From Candidatus Roizmanbacteria bacterium (GTDB lineage: Bacteria > Patescibacteriota > Microgenomatia > UBA1406 > GWC2-37-13), in the NCBI GenBank assembly GCA_016206365.1, contig JACQRR010000113.1, forward strand, positions 1 to 17,276: a DNA stretch of 17,276 nucleotides, read 5' to 3'. The notes under the pieces were generated by a model. The model was not told the origin of the DNA, did no database searches, and saw only the letters and a list, made by a program, of their open reading frames with translations. Shown one piece after another: positions 6,252 to 13,913 of this stretch. The translations under genes were made by a program, and so were the position numbers. Numbering within the stretch: position 1 is the first letter of the stretch; every line of letters begins with the position of its first letter.

Positions 6252-6659
6252 ATGGCAGAAACAAAATTATCAGAAAAACTGCAAAAATTGGCAAAAGAGA
6301 TCGAATCTCTAACTTTGCTTGAGATGGCTGATCTATCTAAATATCTCGAGAAAAGATTTGGCATTTCAGCAACACCGCTTGCTGCTCCTCTAACACCAAC
6401 TTCGCCAGGAGGTCAAACTCAAGCGAGTCAACCAAGCGAAGAGAAAACGCTCTTTACTGTAGTTCTCTCAGCTTCGGGCGATAATAAGCTCGGCGTCATC
6501 AAGGCTGTCCGAGAAATACTACCAAATTTAGGTCTTATGGAGGCGAAAAAATTGGTGGAATCCGCACCCAAAGAACTTTTACAGAATGTAAAAAAAGAAC
6601 AAGCAGAAGAAGCGAAAAAGAAGATTGAAACAGCAGGAGGAAAAATTGAATTAAAGTAA
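6252..6659 (+). CDS. rplL: 50S ribosomal protein L7/L12
   Basis: This is the flexible stalk protein that contacts EF-Tu, EF-G and other translation GTPases. In order: an N-terminal dimerisation domain (1-33, LSEKLQKLAKEIESLTLLEM), a hinge rich in Ala/Pro/Thr/Ser (about 38-62, LAAPLTPTSPGG) and the conserved C-terminal domain (about 65-135) with KLGVIKAVREILPNLGLMEA and LVESAPKELLQNV, the factor-binding surface. 135 residues, slightly longer than the usual 120-125 because of the hinge. It has the one strong Shine-Dalgarno of the window, GGGAGGTGA (6238-6246), at ideal spacing, in keeping with the need for four or more copies per ribosome. Confidence 0.96.
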   Translation: MAETKLSEKLQKLAKEIESLTLLEMADLSKYLEKRFGISATPLAAPLTPTSPGGQTQASQPSEEKTLFTVVLSASGDNKLGVIKAVREILPNLGLMEAKKLVESAPKELLQNVKKEQAEEAKKKIETAGGKIELK

Positions 6660-6731
6660 TGGAAATTGACAAAAAGAAATTGGTATAATGAAATAAATCT
6701 AATTTCCATTTTCAAATTTCTCTAACCAATT
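6658..6731. repeat. Inverted repeats between rplL and gyrB
   Basis: AATGGAAATT (6658-6667) pairs with AATTTCCATT (6701-6710), and AAATTGGT (6677-6684) with ACCAATT (6725-6731). The first arm overlaps the rplL stop. The region contains the gyrB extended -10, so folding and promoter use may interfere. There is no clean T-tract. Confidence 0.5.
6681..6689 (+). promoter_or_regulatory. Extended -10 promoter of gyrB
   Basis: TGGTATAAT is a TGn-TATAAT extended -10. A perfect TTGACA (6666-6671) lies only 12 nt before it, too close to act as its -35. Transcription would start near 6696, leaving a leader of about 65 nt with no Shine-Dalgarno before gyrB. Confidence 0.55.
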
Positions 6732-6760
6732 CCTAATTTCACGAAACTATTTTCCAGTTT

Positions 6761-8746
6761 ATGGCTCAAACAAACAAAGATAAATACGGTGTAGAATCGA
6801 TCATAGTACTAGAAGGGCTTGAACCAGTCCGTAGAAGACCAGCGATGTACATAGGCAGCACGTCTCAACAGGGCGTCAACCACTGTCTAAACGAGATCAT
6901 TGATAATGCAATTGACGAAGCTCTGGCTGGATTTTGTAAAAATATTCAGATTATAATAAATGAAAGCGGCTATCTTACTGTATTCGACGACGGGCGAGGC
7001 ATCCCGGTTGAAAAAATTCCAAAATATAAAACGTCGGCTCTCGAGATTGTTATGACCAAGCTCCACGCTGGAGGAAAATTTCAAGTTGGCGCCTACAAAG
7101 TATCCGGCGGTCTCCACGGCGTTGGCGCCTCTGTTGTGAATGCTCTATCTTCGCACCTTATCATCGAGGTAAGACGTGACGGACAACTATACAGACAGGA
7201 ATATAAAAAAGGAGATCCTCTATACCCGGTAAAAAAAGTTAATAACTCACAGCTAGGTTTCACCTTTGCCAACGGGACTGCGGTTTCCTTTCTCCCTGAC
7301 AAAGAAATTTTTAAAGAAACCATTGAGCCGCAACTTTCCACCCTAAAAAAACAAGTCAAAGAACGGGCATATCTGATTAAAAATATTTATTTCCGGATAA
7401 TCAATAATAAGTCCAAAGAAAAAATTGCTTTTTATTTTGATGGAGGCATTATCTCTTTAATCAGAGATATCAACCGTGGAAAAAAAACGCTTCACAATGC
7501 AATTTACCTCCAGAAACAAATAGAAGACAAGGAGATTGCGGTCGTAATTCAATATAACGACTCGATAAATGAACACGTCTACTCATTTGTCAACGTAATT
7601 AACACCCATGAGGGCGGAACACATCTTACAGGATTCAGAAGCGCTCTCACCAAATCGATTAATAACTATGCCAAAAAAGTTTTAAGCGAAAAGGAGTCGG
7701 CAGAACCATTGACAGGCGAAGATGTAAAAGAAGGTCTATCTGCAGTTGTCTATATCAAAATGCCTGCTACCAACCTTCAATTTGAAGGTCAAACTAAAAC
7801 TAAACTCGGAAATTCCGAAGTTCAGACCATTGTTCAACAAACTGTATCTGAATATCTGGATGTTTACTTTGAAGAAAATCCAAAAGTTGGTCGGGAAATT
7901 TTGTCTAAAATATTTTTGGCACAGAAGTCTCGCTTGGCAGCCAAAGCTGCAAAAGATGCGGTATTGAGAAAGGGAGCGCTTGAAGGTGCTACATTGCCCG
8001 GGAAATTAGCCGACTGTCAAGAAAAGGATCCGAGCAAATCAGAGCTATTCTTGGTAGAAGGTAATTCTGCCGGAGGTACCGCGAAAAATGCCAGAAACAG
8101 AAAATTTCAGGCAATTCTTCCGCTTCGGGGTAAAATATTAAATACTGAAAGGGCTTATCTAGACCGGGTATTAAGTTTTAAGGAACTCAAGGAATTGGTA
8201 ATCGCATTAGGAATGGGTATCGGTGAAAACATAGATTATAATAAGCTCCGGTATCATAAAATAGTTATTATGACCGACGCCGACGTTGACGGCGAGCATA
8301 TTCGAACTCTGATTCTGACATTTTTCTTTAGGCATTTATCGGATGTTGTCAACAGGGGTCATCTTTACATTGCTCAACCGCCCCTCTACAAAATCCAGTC
8401 GGGAAAACATATCTACTACGCATACTCGGATGAAGAAAAAGATAAATTAGTGTCTGCGGCAATCAGCCAGAAATCCGCGAAAATCCAAGACGATAAAAAA
8501 GCCGCTACAACATTGCAACCGAAATCTAACTCTATAGTAATACAGAGGTATAAAGGCTTAGGCGAGATGAATCCGGATCAACTCTGGGAAACTACCATGG
8601 ATCCACAAAATAGAATTTTGAAGCAAGTAACCGTAGCTGACGGGCAGGAAGCCGATTATGTTTTTTCGATGTTGATGGGTGAAGAAGTCCCTCCCAGAAA
8701 GAAATTTATTGTAACGCATGCAAAGCTCGCTAACTTGGACCTTTAA
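6761..8746 (+). CDS. gyrB: DNA gyrase subunit B
   Basis: This ATPase subunit of gyrase drives ATP-dependent negative supercoiling with GyrA. The 661 residues correspond to the short form without the extra domain of E. coli. The GHKL ATPase site shows NEIIDNAIDEA (Glu45, Asn49), DDGRGIPVE and GGLHGVGASVVNALS; the transducer domain has the QTKTKLGN lysine loop. The TOPRIM domain begins at LFLVEGNSAGG (about 429) and the metal-binding DxD is in TDADVDGEHIR (about 505-515). The tail has the RYKGLGEMNP and MDPQNR motifs and ends with the MGEEVPPRKKFI signature. There are no visible repeat insertions, unlike gyrA. The AATCGATC region near the start is normal coding DNA. Confidence 0.97.
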   Translation: MAQTNKDKYGVESIIVLEGLEPVRRRPAMYIGSTSQQGVNHCLNEIIDNAIDEALAGFCKNIQIIINESGYLTVFDDGRGIPVEKIPKYKTSALEIVMTKLHAGGKFQVGAYKVSGGLHGVGASVVNALSSHLIIEVRRDGQLYRQEYKKGDPLYPVKKVNNSQLGFTFANGTAVSFLPDKEIFKETIEPQLSTLKKQVKERAYLIKNIYFRIINNKSKEKIAFYFDGGIISLIRDINRGKKTLHNAIYLQKQIEDKEIAVVIQYNDSINEHVYSFVNVINTHEGGTHLTGFRSALTKSINNYAKKVLSEKESAEPLTGEDVKEGLSAVVYIKMPATNLQFEGQTKTKLGNSEVQTIVQQTVSEYLDVYFEENPKVGREILSKIFLAQKSRLAAKAAKDAVLRKGALEGATLPGKLADCQEKDPSKSELFLVEGNSAGGTAKNARNRKFQAILPLRGKILNTERAYLDRVLSFKELKELVIALGMGIGENIDYNKLRYHKIVIMTDADVDGEHIRTLILTFFFRHLSDVVNRGHLYIAQPPLYKIQSGKHIYYAYSDEEKDKLVSAAISQKSAKIQDDKKAATTLQPKSNSIVIQRYKGLGEMNPDQLWETTMDPQNRILKQVTVADGQEADYVFSMLMGEEVPPRKKFIVTHAKLANLDL

Positions 8747-8752
8747 TTTGTG

Positions 8753-8798
8753 CATACCCTCAGGATGTCTTACAATGACTCAACACCCTGAGGGTATG
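8753..8798. repeat. Hairpin between gyrB and ppa
   Basis: CATACCCTCAGG (8753-8764) and CCTGAGGGTATG (8787-8798) form a perfect 12-bp stem with a 22-nt loop. It fills most of the 79-bp gap. The DNA after it is AT-rich, but the T-run (8815-8820) is 16 nt away, so it is more like a REP-type element or an mRNA processing site than a standard terminator. Confidence 0.8.
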
Positions 8799-8825
8799 AA
8801 ATTATAAATTTACATTTTTTACTAT

Positions 8826-9338
8826 ATGGACATAGCAAAACTTTCCTCCGGTAAAAACCCGCCCGAAGAAATTAATGTTCTGGTTGAGATTCCTCAAGGT
8901 TCTTCTATTAAATATGAGGTCGATAAAGATTCTGGCTATATCATGGTTGATAGATTCAATTACACGGCTATGTTTTATCCTTTCAACTATGGATTTATAC
9001 CGAAATCTTCAGCCGAAGACGGTGATCCGATTGACGTCATCGTTATTTCAACCTATCCCGTTTCTCCTGGTACTGTAATTCCGGCTAAACCCATTGGCAT
9101 GCTCGAGATGGAAGACGAGGAAGGAATCGACACTAAAATTTTAGCTGTTCCTACTAAAAAAGTCGACCCCTTCTTAAGCCACCTTGAGAATATCGATGAT
9201 CTGGACGAAATGACCAAAAAGAAAATTCAGCATTTTTTTAATCATTACAAAGAACTCGAACCAGAAAAGTGGGTCAAAACGAAAAATTTCTTAAACAAAG
9301 AAGAAGCTTATAAAGCGATAAAAAAATCACTGCGATGA
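8826..9338 (+). CDS. ppa: Inorganic pyrophosphatase, family I
   Basis: This cytosolic enzyme hydrolyses pyrophosphate to two phosphates, pulling forward DNA, RNA and aminoacyl-tRNA synthesis. The 170 residues are normal. The metal and substrate residues are present: Glu/Lys in the first strands (VEIPQGSSIKYEVDKD), Tyr in FNYGFIP, the key EDGDPIDV segment with three Asp residues, and the later MEDEEGIDTKILAVP carrying two more metal-binding acids. HFFNHYKELEPEKWVK gives the final conserved Tyr and Lys. It lies between the two gyrase genes, all on the same strand. It has no obvious Shine-Dalgarno. It ends in TGA. Confidence 0.96.
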   Translation: MDIAKLSSGKNPPEEINVLVEIPQGSSIKYEVDKDSGYIMVDRFNYTAMFYPFNYGFIPKSSAEDGDPIDVIVISTYPVSPGTVIPAKPIGMLEMEDEEGIDTKILAVPTKKVDPFLSHLENIDDLDEMTKKKIQHFFNHYKELEPEKWVKTKNFLNKEEAYKAIKKSLR

Positions 9339-9397
9339 TTATTGATATTCGTTATTATTAATTCGCACATTCGCATCTATTCGCATGATTAAACCCT

Positions 9398-11878
9398 ATG
9401 TCTAACATCCAAAGCACTGAAATAACTTCCGAAATGAAGAGAGCTTACCTAGACTACGCCATGAGCGTCATCGTTTCTCGGGCGCTTCCTGATGTGAGAG
9501 ACGGGCTAAAACCGGTACACCGACGGATACTTTACGCGATGTATAAAATGGGATTAGTCTCAACTGCTCGCTTTTCCAAATCAGCTAAGGTGGTAGGTGA
9601 GGTGCTCGGAAAATATCATCCTCATGGTGATGCGCCAGTTTATGAATCTCTAGTTAGGCTTGCCCAAGATTTTTCGATGCGCTACCCATTGATTCGCGGT
9701 CAAGGTAACTTCGGATCGGTCGATGGTGATCCTCCAGCAGCTATGCGTTATACAGAAGTTAAACTCGCGAAAATAGCCGAAGAAATTCTCTTTGACATCG
9801 AAAAAGGAACGGTTCCACTTACCGATAATTTTGATGTCACTCTCAAGGAACCGACTTACTTACCAGCCAAGTTACCCAATCTTCTGTTAATGGGAGCAGA
9901 GGGTATTGCCGTAGGTATGGCGACTAAAATCCCTCCCCACAATCTAACAGAAATCGTTGACGCGTTGTGTTTAATCATTGACCGAGCAAAATCCGAAATC
10001 CGAAATTTCGCTATTCGTTCTTCGAATCTAATATTTAATGTTGGTCTTGAGGACCTAATGCAATATATCAAAGGTCCTGACTTCCCAACTGCTGGCATCA
10101 TCTACGGTGCCAACGATATTAAACAAGCTTACTTAACAGGCAGGGGTTCGATTCTTGTCCGGGCAAAAGTCAATGACGAACAAACAATACAAGGCAGAAC
10201 CGCTATAGTTGTGAACGAGTTGCCTTATCAAGTCAACAAAGCAAACTTGGTCGAAAAAATCGCCAAATTAGTCACCGATAAAAAGATCGTTGGAATCTCT
10301 GACCTTCGTGATGAGTCGGATCGGGAAGGTATTCGGGTCGTCATCGAACTCAAAAGAGACGCATCTTACAAAAAGGTCTTAAATAACTTATTTAAATTCA
10401 CAGAACTCCAAACGACCTTCCCGGTTAATATGGTCGCTCTGATTGATGGAGTACCACAAACATTATCTGTTAAATCGATTCTTGAGCATTATATTAAACA
10501 CCGTGTTCAGATTGTTACAAAACGATCCGAATTTGAACTTGCCCAGGCAAAAACCAGAGCGCATATATTAGAAGGTTACCTAATTGCTTTAAATCATATT
10601 GATGACGTTATCGAAACCATCAAAAAATCCAAAGACGAAGCCTCTGCTAAAGCAAGTTTAGTCAAAAAATTCGCTCTTAGCGAAATTCAAGCCCAGGCTA
10701 TCCTGGATATGCAGCTTAAGAGATTGACCGGATTAGAACGAGAAAAAATCGAAGATGAACTTTCCTTACTTAGAGAAACAATTGCCTATCTCGAAGAACT
10801 TTTAAAGGACATTTTTAAAATATTAAAGGTGATAAAAGACGAGCTTCTTTATCTGAAAAAAAAATACGGTGACGAAAGAAAAACTCAAATAATAAAAAAT
10901 AAACCCGGAGAAATTACCGATGAACAACTTTTTGAAAATAAAGAAGTAATAATAGTCTTGACTAGAGAGGGTTATATAAAGCAAATACCGCGCGAATCCT
11001 TTAGGGTCCAAAACAGAGGAGGCAAAGGCGTAACAGGTATAGAAACCAAAGAGACAGATAATGTTTATTATATCACCACCGCAATGACGCACGATTATAT
11101 GTTATTTTTTACCAACCAAGGGAGAATTTTCCAATCCAGAGTTTGGGAAATTCCTCAAGGATCGCGCACTTCAAAAGGTAAGGCTATAGTAAATCTTTTA
11201 ACACTCAGACCAGACGAAAAAATAACTTCAATTTTGACTTACGATCAAAAAATACTCGATAATAGCGATGGCCTTTTCGTCCTGATGTCGACAAAGCTGG
11301 GTACAGTCAAAAAGACACCCTTCGTTGACTTTGCTAATATTCGATCAAACGGTATCATTGCCATTAAACTCGAACCCGAAGACGAACTCTTATGGGTTAA
11401 TCTCACCGATAGCCAAAAAAATGTTCTGTTAACCTCGCAAAATGGCAAGGCTATTGTCTTTAAAGAAGGAGAAATTAGACCGACGGGTCGTTCTTCAATC
11501 GGCGTCAAAGGTATGGAGCTTGAAGAATCGGATTTTGTTACGGCAGCTGATGTTTTTTCTAACGAGGAATTTAAAAAAAATATTTTAGTTTTGGCAGAAA
11601 AGGGAATCGGTAAAAAAACAAAACTATCGTTTTTTAAAGGACAACATCGCGGCGGGAAAGGTGTAAAGATAACTTCGCTAGACAAAAAAATAGGTCATAT
11701 CTGCTTCGTTCAGATTATTAATCCGGATAAAACTACCGCTATAATCACCAGTTCCAAAGGGCAGGTTGTTAAAATACCGCTCCAATCGATACCATCCCGA
11801 TCTCGAACAGCAAAAGGGGTTATTCTAATGCGCTTTTCTCAAAAAGATGACAAGGTTGTAAGCGCCACCCTTGTATGA
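9398..11878 (+). CDS. gyrA: DNA gyrase subunit A
   Basis: This is the DNA-cutting and wrapping subunit of gyrase. The 826 residues cover the breakage-reunion domain (about 1-500) and the six-bladed wrapping domain (about 505-826). The catalytic Tyr118 is in AAMRYTE; the DNA-gate region is GKYHPHGDAPVYESLVR. The GyrA box QNRGGKG (538-544) shows that this is gyrase and not topoisomerase IV. Ala79 and Glu83 occupy the places of E. coli Ser83 and Asp87, where changes give quinolone resistance. Before YIKGPDFPTAG there is about 17 extra residues (RAKSEIRNFAIRSSNLIF), encoded by short GAAATCC-type repeats and probably inserted. The ATG at 9398 gives the normal N-terminus; no Shine-Dalgarno is seen. 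It ends in TGA. Confidence 0.97.
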   Translation: MSNIQSTEITSEMKRAYLDYAMSVIVSRALPDVRDGLKPVHRRILYAMYKMGLVSTARFSKSAKVVGEVLGKYHPHGDAPVYESLVRLAQDFSMRYPLIRGQGNFGSVDGDPPAAMRYTEVKLAKIAEEILFDIEKGTVPLTDNFDVTLKEPTYLPAKLPNLLLMGAEGIAVGMATKIPPHNLTEIVDALCLIIDRAKSEIRNFAIRSSNLIFNVGLEDLMQYIKGPDFPTAGIIYGANDIKQAYLTGRGSILVRAKVNDEQTIQGRTAIVVNELPYQVNKANLVEKIAKLVTDKKIVGISDLRDESDREGIRVVIELKRDASYKKVLNNLFKFTELQTTFPVNMVALIDGVPQTLSVKSILEHYIKHRVQIVTKRSEFELAQAKTRAHILEGYLIALNHIDDVIETIKKSKDEASAKASLVKKFALSEIQAQAILDMQLKRLTGLEREKIEDELSLLRETIAYLEELLKDIFKILKVIKDELLYLKKKYGDERKTQIIKNKPGEITDEQLFENKEVIIVLTREGYIKQIPRESFRVQNRGGKGVTGIETKETDNVYYITTAMTHDYMLFFTNQGRIFQSRVWEIPQGSRTSKGKAIVNLLTLRPDEKITSILTYDQKILDNSDGLFVLMSTKLGTVKKTPFVDFANIRSNGIIAIKLEPEDELLWVNLTDSQKNVLLTSQNGKAIVFKEGEIRPTGRSSIGVKGMELEESDFVTAADVFSNEEFKKNILVLAEKGIGKKTKLSFFKGQHRGGKGVKITSLDKKIGHICFVQIINPDKTTAIITSSKGQVVKIPLQSIPSRSRTAKGVILMRFSQKDDKVVSATLV
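9985..10036. repeat. Probable repeat insertion inside gyrA
   Basis: It contains the tandem units AAATCCG AAATCCG, the palindrome CGAAATTTCG (10001-10010) and the partly complementary TTCGTTCTTCGAATC. The encoded peptide is extra compared with GyrA of other bacteria, which run directly from the DALxxLID helix to the LMxYIxGPDFPT segment. The edges are approximate. Confidence 0.55.
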
Positions 11879-11882
11879 TAAA

Positions 11883-11915
11883 ATGACAGTGATAAAACCT
11901 TAATTACACTGTCAT
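11883..11915. repeat. Inverted repeat after gyrA
   Basis: ATGACAGTG (11883-11891) and CACTGTCAT (11907-11915) are perfectly complementary, with a 15-nt loop, starting 5 nt after the gyrA stop. The right arm is the left end of the next dispersed element. No T-run follows, so termination is uncertain. Confidence 0.65.
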
Positions 11916-11997
11916 CCTGAGCGAGCGAAGCGAGTCGAAGGATCCCGTTACAATTAAACCTTTTTTTGAGAGATTTCTCACTTCGTTCGAAATGACA
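11910..11997. repeat. Dispersed TGTCATCCTGAGCGA-type element
   Basis: The ends are TGTCAT (11910-11915) and ATGACA (11992-11997). Inside are the GAGCGAGCGAAGCGAGTCGAAGG (split here as GAGCGAGCGAAG and CGAGTCGAAGG) stretch and GAGATTTCTCACTTCGTTCGAA. This is the layout of a repeat seen across many bacterial phyla. It fills the gap before folD and likely folds into one long hairpin. A second, rearranged copy is at the right end of the window. Confidence 0.75.
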
Positions 11998-12007
11998 TTG
12001 ACCAGCT

Positions 12008-12874
12008 ATGGAAATTCATGGAAAAAAAATTGCCTCATCGTTCGAAAAAATTCTAAAAAAAGAAGCAAAAAAACTTCGTAAGAAAACTCCTCTTAAATTA
12101 ACTGTTTTCCTAGTGGGACAGGCTAGCGACCAGTTATCCTTTGTTAAAATAAAAGCCAAAATAGCTAAAAGGCTCGGTATCGGTTTTGAACTTATACATC
12201 TTAAGGATACTCCTTCCTTTGAAAACTTCATGCATAAAATTAAAGAAAAGTCTCAAGACCCTAAAACAACCGCCATAATTATTCAACAACCGCTTCCCGC
12301 GCAGCTTTCGACCGAAAGCATTTACGAATACATACCAAGTCTTAAAGAGATTGAAGGCCATAAACGCAAAACACCCTTTTTTCCCCCCATCGGTCTTGCG
12401 ACTCTAACCATTTTAAAATATATCTATGCAAAATCTAGAAATAACAGCTATCTGATAATCGATATTCACAAAGAAAAGACTTTATTTAAAAAACTTTTCC
12501 GAAACAAGCGATTGGTCTTGGTTGGAAGAGGTATTACCGGGGGTCGTCCTATTGGTAAGACTCTGACCCAGGCAAGGATTAACTTTATAAACGTTAACTC
12601 CCAGACTCCCGATCCCCAATCATACTATAAAGAGGCCGATGTAATTATAACTGCGGTAGGCAAAAAAATAATAACAGCCGATATGATCAAACCAGGCGTC
12701 GTTTTAATCAATGTTGGTATCCGTCGAGAAGCTGGTAAGCTGAGAGGCGACTATGACGAGAAAGAAATAAAAGATATAGCAGGCTTTTATACTACAACAC
12801 CCGGCGGTATCGGCCCCATAGACGTTCTACACCTCTATAAAAATCTCATTGATGCAGCTAAAATGCAAAAATAA
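12008..12874 (+). CDS. folD: Bifunctional methylenetetrahydrofolate dehydrogenase / cyclohydrolase, divergent form
   Basis: FolD interconverts 5,10-methylene-, methenyl- and 10-formyl-tetrahydrofolate, supplying one-carbon units for purines and formyl-Met-tRNA. The 288 residues are near family length. The catalytic Lys49 is in LSFVKIKAK; the usual Tyr of YVxxK is Phe45. AIIIQQPLPAQL matches the substrate loop. KEIEGHKRKTPFFPPIGL replaces the usual KDVDGFHPxN...PCTP, with Glu instead of Asp. A longer linker (about 142-165) precedes the nucleotide fold GRGITGGRPIGKTL, where GRG replaces the usual GRS. The C-terminus TPGGIGPIDVLHLY matches. I recall this pattern as typical of Patescibacteria. 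The gap to miaA is 7 bases, so the two are likely co-transcribed. Confidence 0.9.
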   Translation: MEIHGKKIASSFEKILKKEAKKLRKKTPLKLTVFLVGQASDQLSFVKIKAKIAKRLGIGFELIHLKDTPSFENFMHKIKEKSQDPKTTAIIIQQPLPAQLSTESIYEYIPSLKEIEGHKRKTPFFPPIGLATLTILKYIYAKSRNNSYLIIDIHKEKTLFKKLFRNKRLVLVGRGITGGRPIGKTLTQARINFINVNSQTPDPQSYYKEADVIITAVGKKIITADMIKPGVVLINVGIRREAGKLRGDYDEKEIKDIAGFYTTTPGGIGPIDVLHLYKNLIDAAKMQK

Positions 12875-12881
12875 GGCATCT

Positions 12882-13907
12882 ATGAGCAAAATTATTGTTA
12901 TAACTGGTCAGACTGCCACAGGTAAAACCAGTCTTGCTTTAGACTACGCCAAAAAATATAACGCTGAACTCATCAACTGTGACTCACGTCAAATCTATAA
13001 ACACCTCGACATTATTACTGGTAAGGATTTGACCGATAAGAAGATTCATAGAGTTTCTAGGCTCGGAAATTTTGACATAGGTTACTACCAAATAAGTGAT
13101 AGAACCCCCGAGATTGAGGAAGCCGACGTTACGTCGGCTGGGAAAACCTCGGGGGTTAAAGCGAAGATATGGCTTTATGATATTATCAATCCCGATCAAT
13201 ACTTCTCTTCCTTCGATTACCAACAATGCGCTCTCTGGGTAATTAAAAAGATTTTAAGAGAAGGAAAAACTCCAATAATTGTTGGCGGAACAGCTTTTTA
13301 TCTTAAGCATCTTCTATATGGGGTTGACACTGAAAATATTCCGCCAAACTGGCTCCTTAGAAAAAAGCTGCAAAATAAATCAGTTGAAGAGCTTCAAGAT
13401 ATTCTTACCATGCATTCGACTCAATTAATTAATCAATTAAGTCGAAGCGAACTAAATAATCCTCAGCGACTGATAAGGAAGATTGAAATTGCAATACATC
13501 GTAGAGACGGGATTAATCGCGTCTCTACAAAAAACCAACAATTTTGGGTAGAGACGGGGCATGCCCCGTCTCTACCTAGCAGATTACATATTCAAAACCT
13601 TAAAGTCCACTTTATTGGTCTAAAATTTAAAAATAAAAATAAACTAAGATCGGCAATTAAAAAAAGGGTAGAGAAGAGGCTAAAACAGGGAGCTATCGAA
13701 GAGGTTAAAAAATTACTTATAAAGGGGTATGAAGAATCCGATCCCGGTCTAAAAACCATCGGTTACCAACAACTTATTTTACACCTTAAAGGTGTACTTG
13801 ATGCAGGTACTGCAATCCAAGACTGGATTAATAAAGAAGTTCAGTACGCCAAAAGACAGTATACTTTTATGAAAAAAGATAAAAACATTATTTGGCAGGA
13901 TGTTTAA
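12882..13907 (+). CDS. miaA: tRNA dimethylallyltransferase, with repeat-encoded insertions
   Basis: MiaA adds a dimethylallyl group to A37 of tRNAs that read codons starting with U. The P-loop is GQTATGKTS (residues 8-16), followed by NCDSRQIYKHLDIITGKD, which gives the catalytic Asp and tRNA contacts. IIVGGTAFYLKHLLYG and the late RVEKRLKQGAIEEVKKLL and TIGYQQL segments are typical. Three palindrome-encoded stretches are extra: about residues 74-92 (TPEIEEADVTSAGKTSGV), 207-216 and 222-232 (ETGHAPSLP). All keep the frame open. The ATG at 12882 starts right at the conserved MSKIIVITG; upstream TTG/ATG codons at 12849 and 12852 overlap folD and add nothing conserved. The 341 residues are longer than the usual 300-315, mostly because of the inserts. 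Confidence 0.93.
   Translation: MSKIIVITGQTATGKTSLALDYAKKYNAELINCDSRQIYKHLDIITGKDLTDKKIHRVSRLGNFDIGYYQISDRTPEIEEADVTSAGKTSGVKAKIWLYDIINPDQYFSSFDYQQCALWVIKKILREGKTPIIVGGTAFYLKHLLYGVDTENIPPNWLLRKKLQNKSVEELQDILTMHSTQLINQLSRSELNNPQRLIRKIEIAIHRRDGINRVSTKNQQFWVETGHAPSLPSRLHIQNLKVHFIGLKFKNKNKLRSAIKKRVEKRLKQGAIEEVKKLLIKGYEESDPGLKTIGYQQLILHLKGVLDAGTAIQDWINKEVQYAKRQYTFMKKDKNIIWQDV
13103..13157. repeat. 55-bp nested palindrome inside miaA
   Basis: The outer arms AACCCCCGAG (13103-13112) and CTCGGGGGTT (13148-13157) are perfectly complementary, and pair for 13 bp with one mismatch. The inner arms AGCCGACGT (13121-13129) and ACGTCGGCT (13131-13139) surround a single T. Spacers on both sides are 8 nt, so the whole is symmetric about 13130. 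It encodes a segment absent from ordinary MiaA. Confidence 0.85.
13501..13528. repeat. 28-bp palindrome inside miaA (GTAGAGACG type)
   Basis: GTAGAGACG (13501-13509) pairs with CGTCTCTAC (13520-13528), and the core GATTAATC is itself palindromic; only one pair is mismatched. It encodes RDGINRVST. It has the same outer arms as the next element, 18 nt downstream. Confidence 0.88.
13547..13576. repeat. 30-bp perfect palindrome inside miaA
   Basis: GGTAGAGACGGGGCA (13547-13561) and TGCCCCGTCTCTACC (13562-13576) are perfect complements with no loop. It encodes VETGHAPSLP. I recall the GTAGAGACGGGGCATG type as a dispersed palindrome in cyanobacterial and Patescibacteria genomes; this was not checked by search. 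Confidence 0.92.
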
Positions 13908-13913
13908 TACGTT

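Noticed and set aside
6666..6689. TTGACA/TATAAT as a standard gyrB promoter
   Set aside because: The spacer is only 12 nt; the TGn extended -10 is a better explanation.
8753..8820. Rho-independent terminator after gyrB
   Set aside because: The T-run is 16 nt from the stem, so the standard layout is missing.
986..11878. Recoded UGA as in Gracilibacteria/Absconditabacteria
   Set aside because: TGA ends htrA, the PaaX-like gene, ppa and gyrA at the expected positions, and no in-frame TGA is needed in any gene.
12849..12881. Upstream start for miaA (TTG 12849 or ATG 12852)
   Set aside because: It would overlap folD and add residues not found in the family; ATG 12882 starts at the conserved MSKIIVITG.
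13501..13576. Possible CRISPR array or tandem repeat in miaA
   Set aside because: Only two units, each palindromic, inside an open reading frame with an 18-nt gap; no regular spacers.
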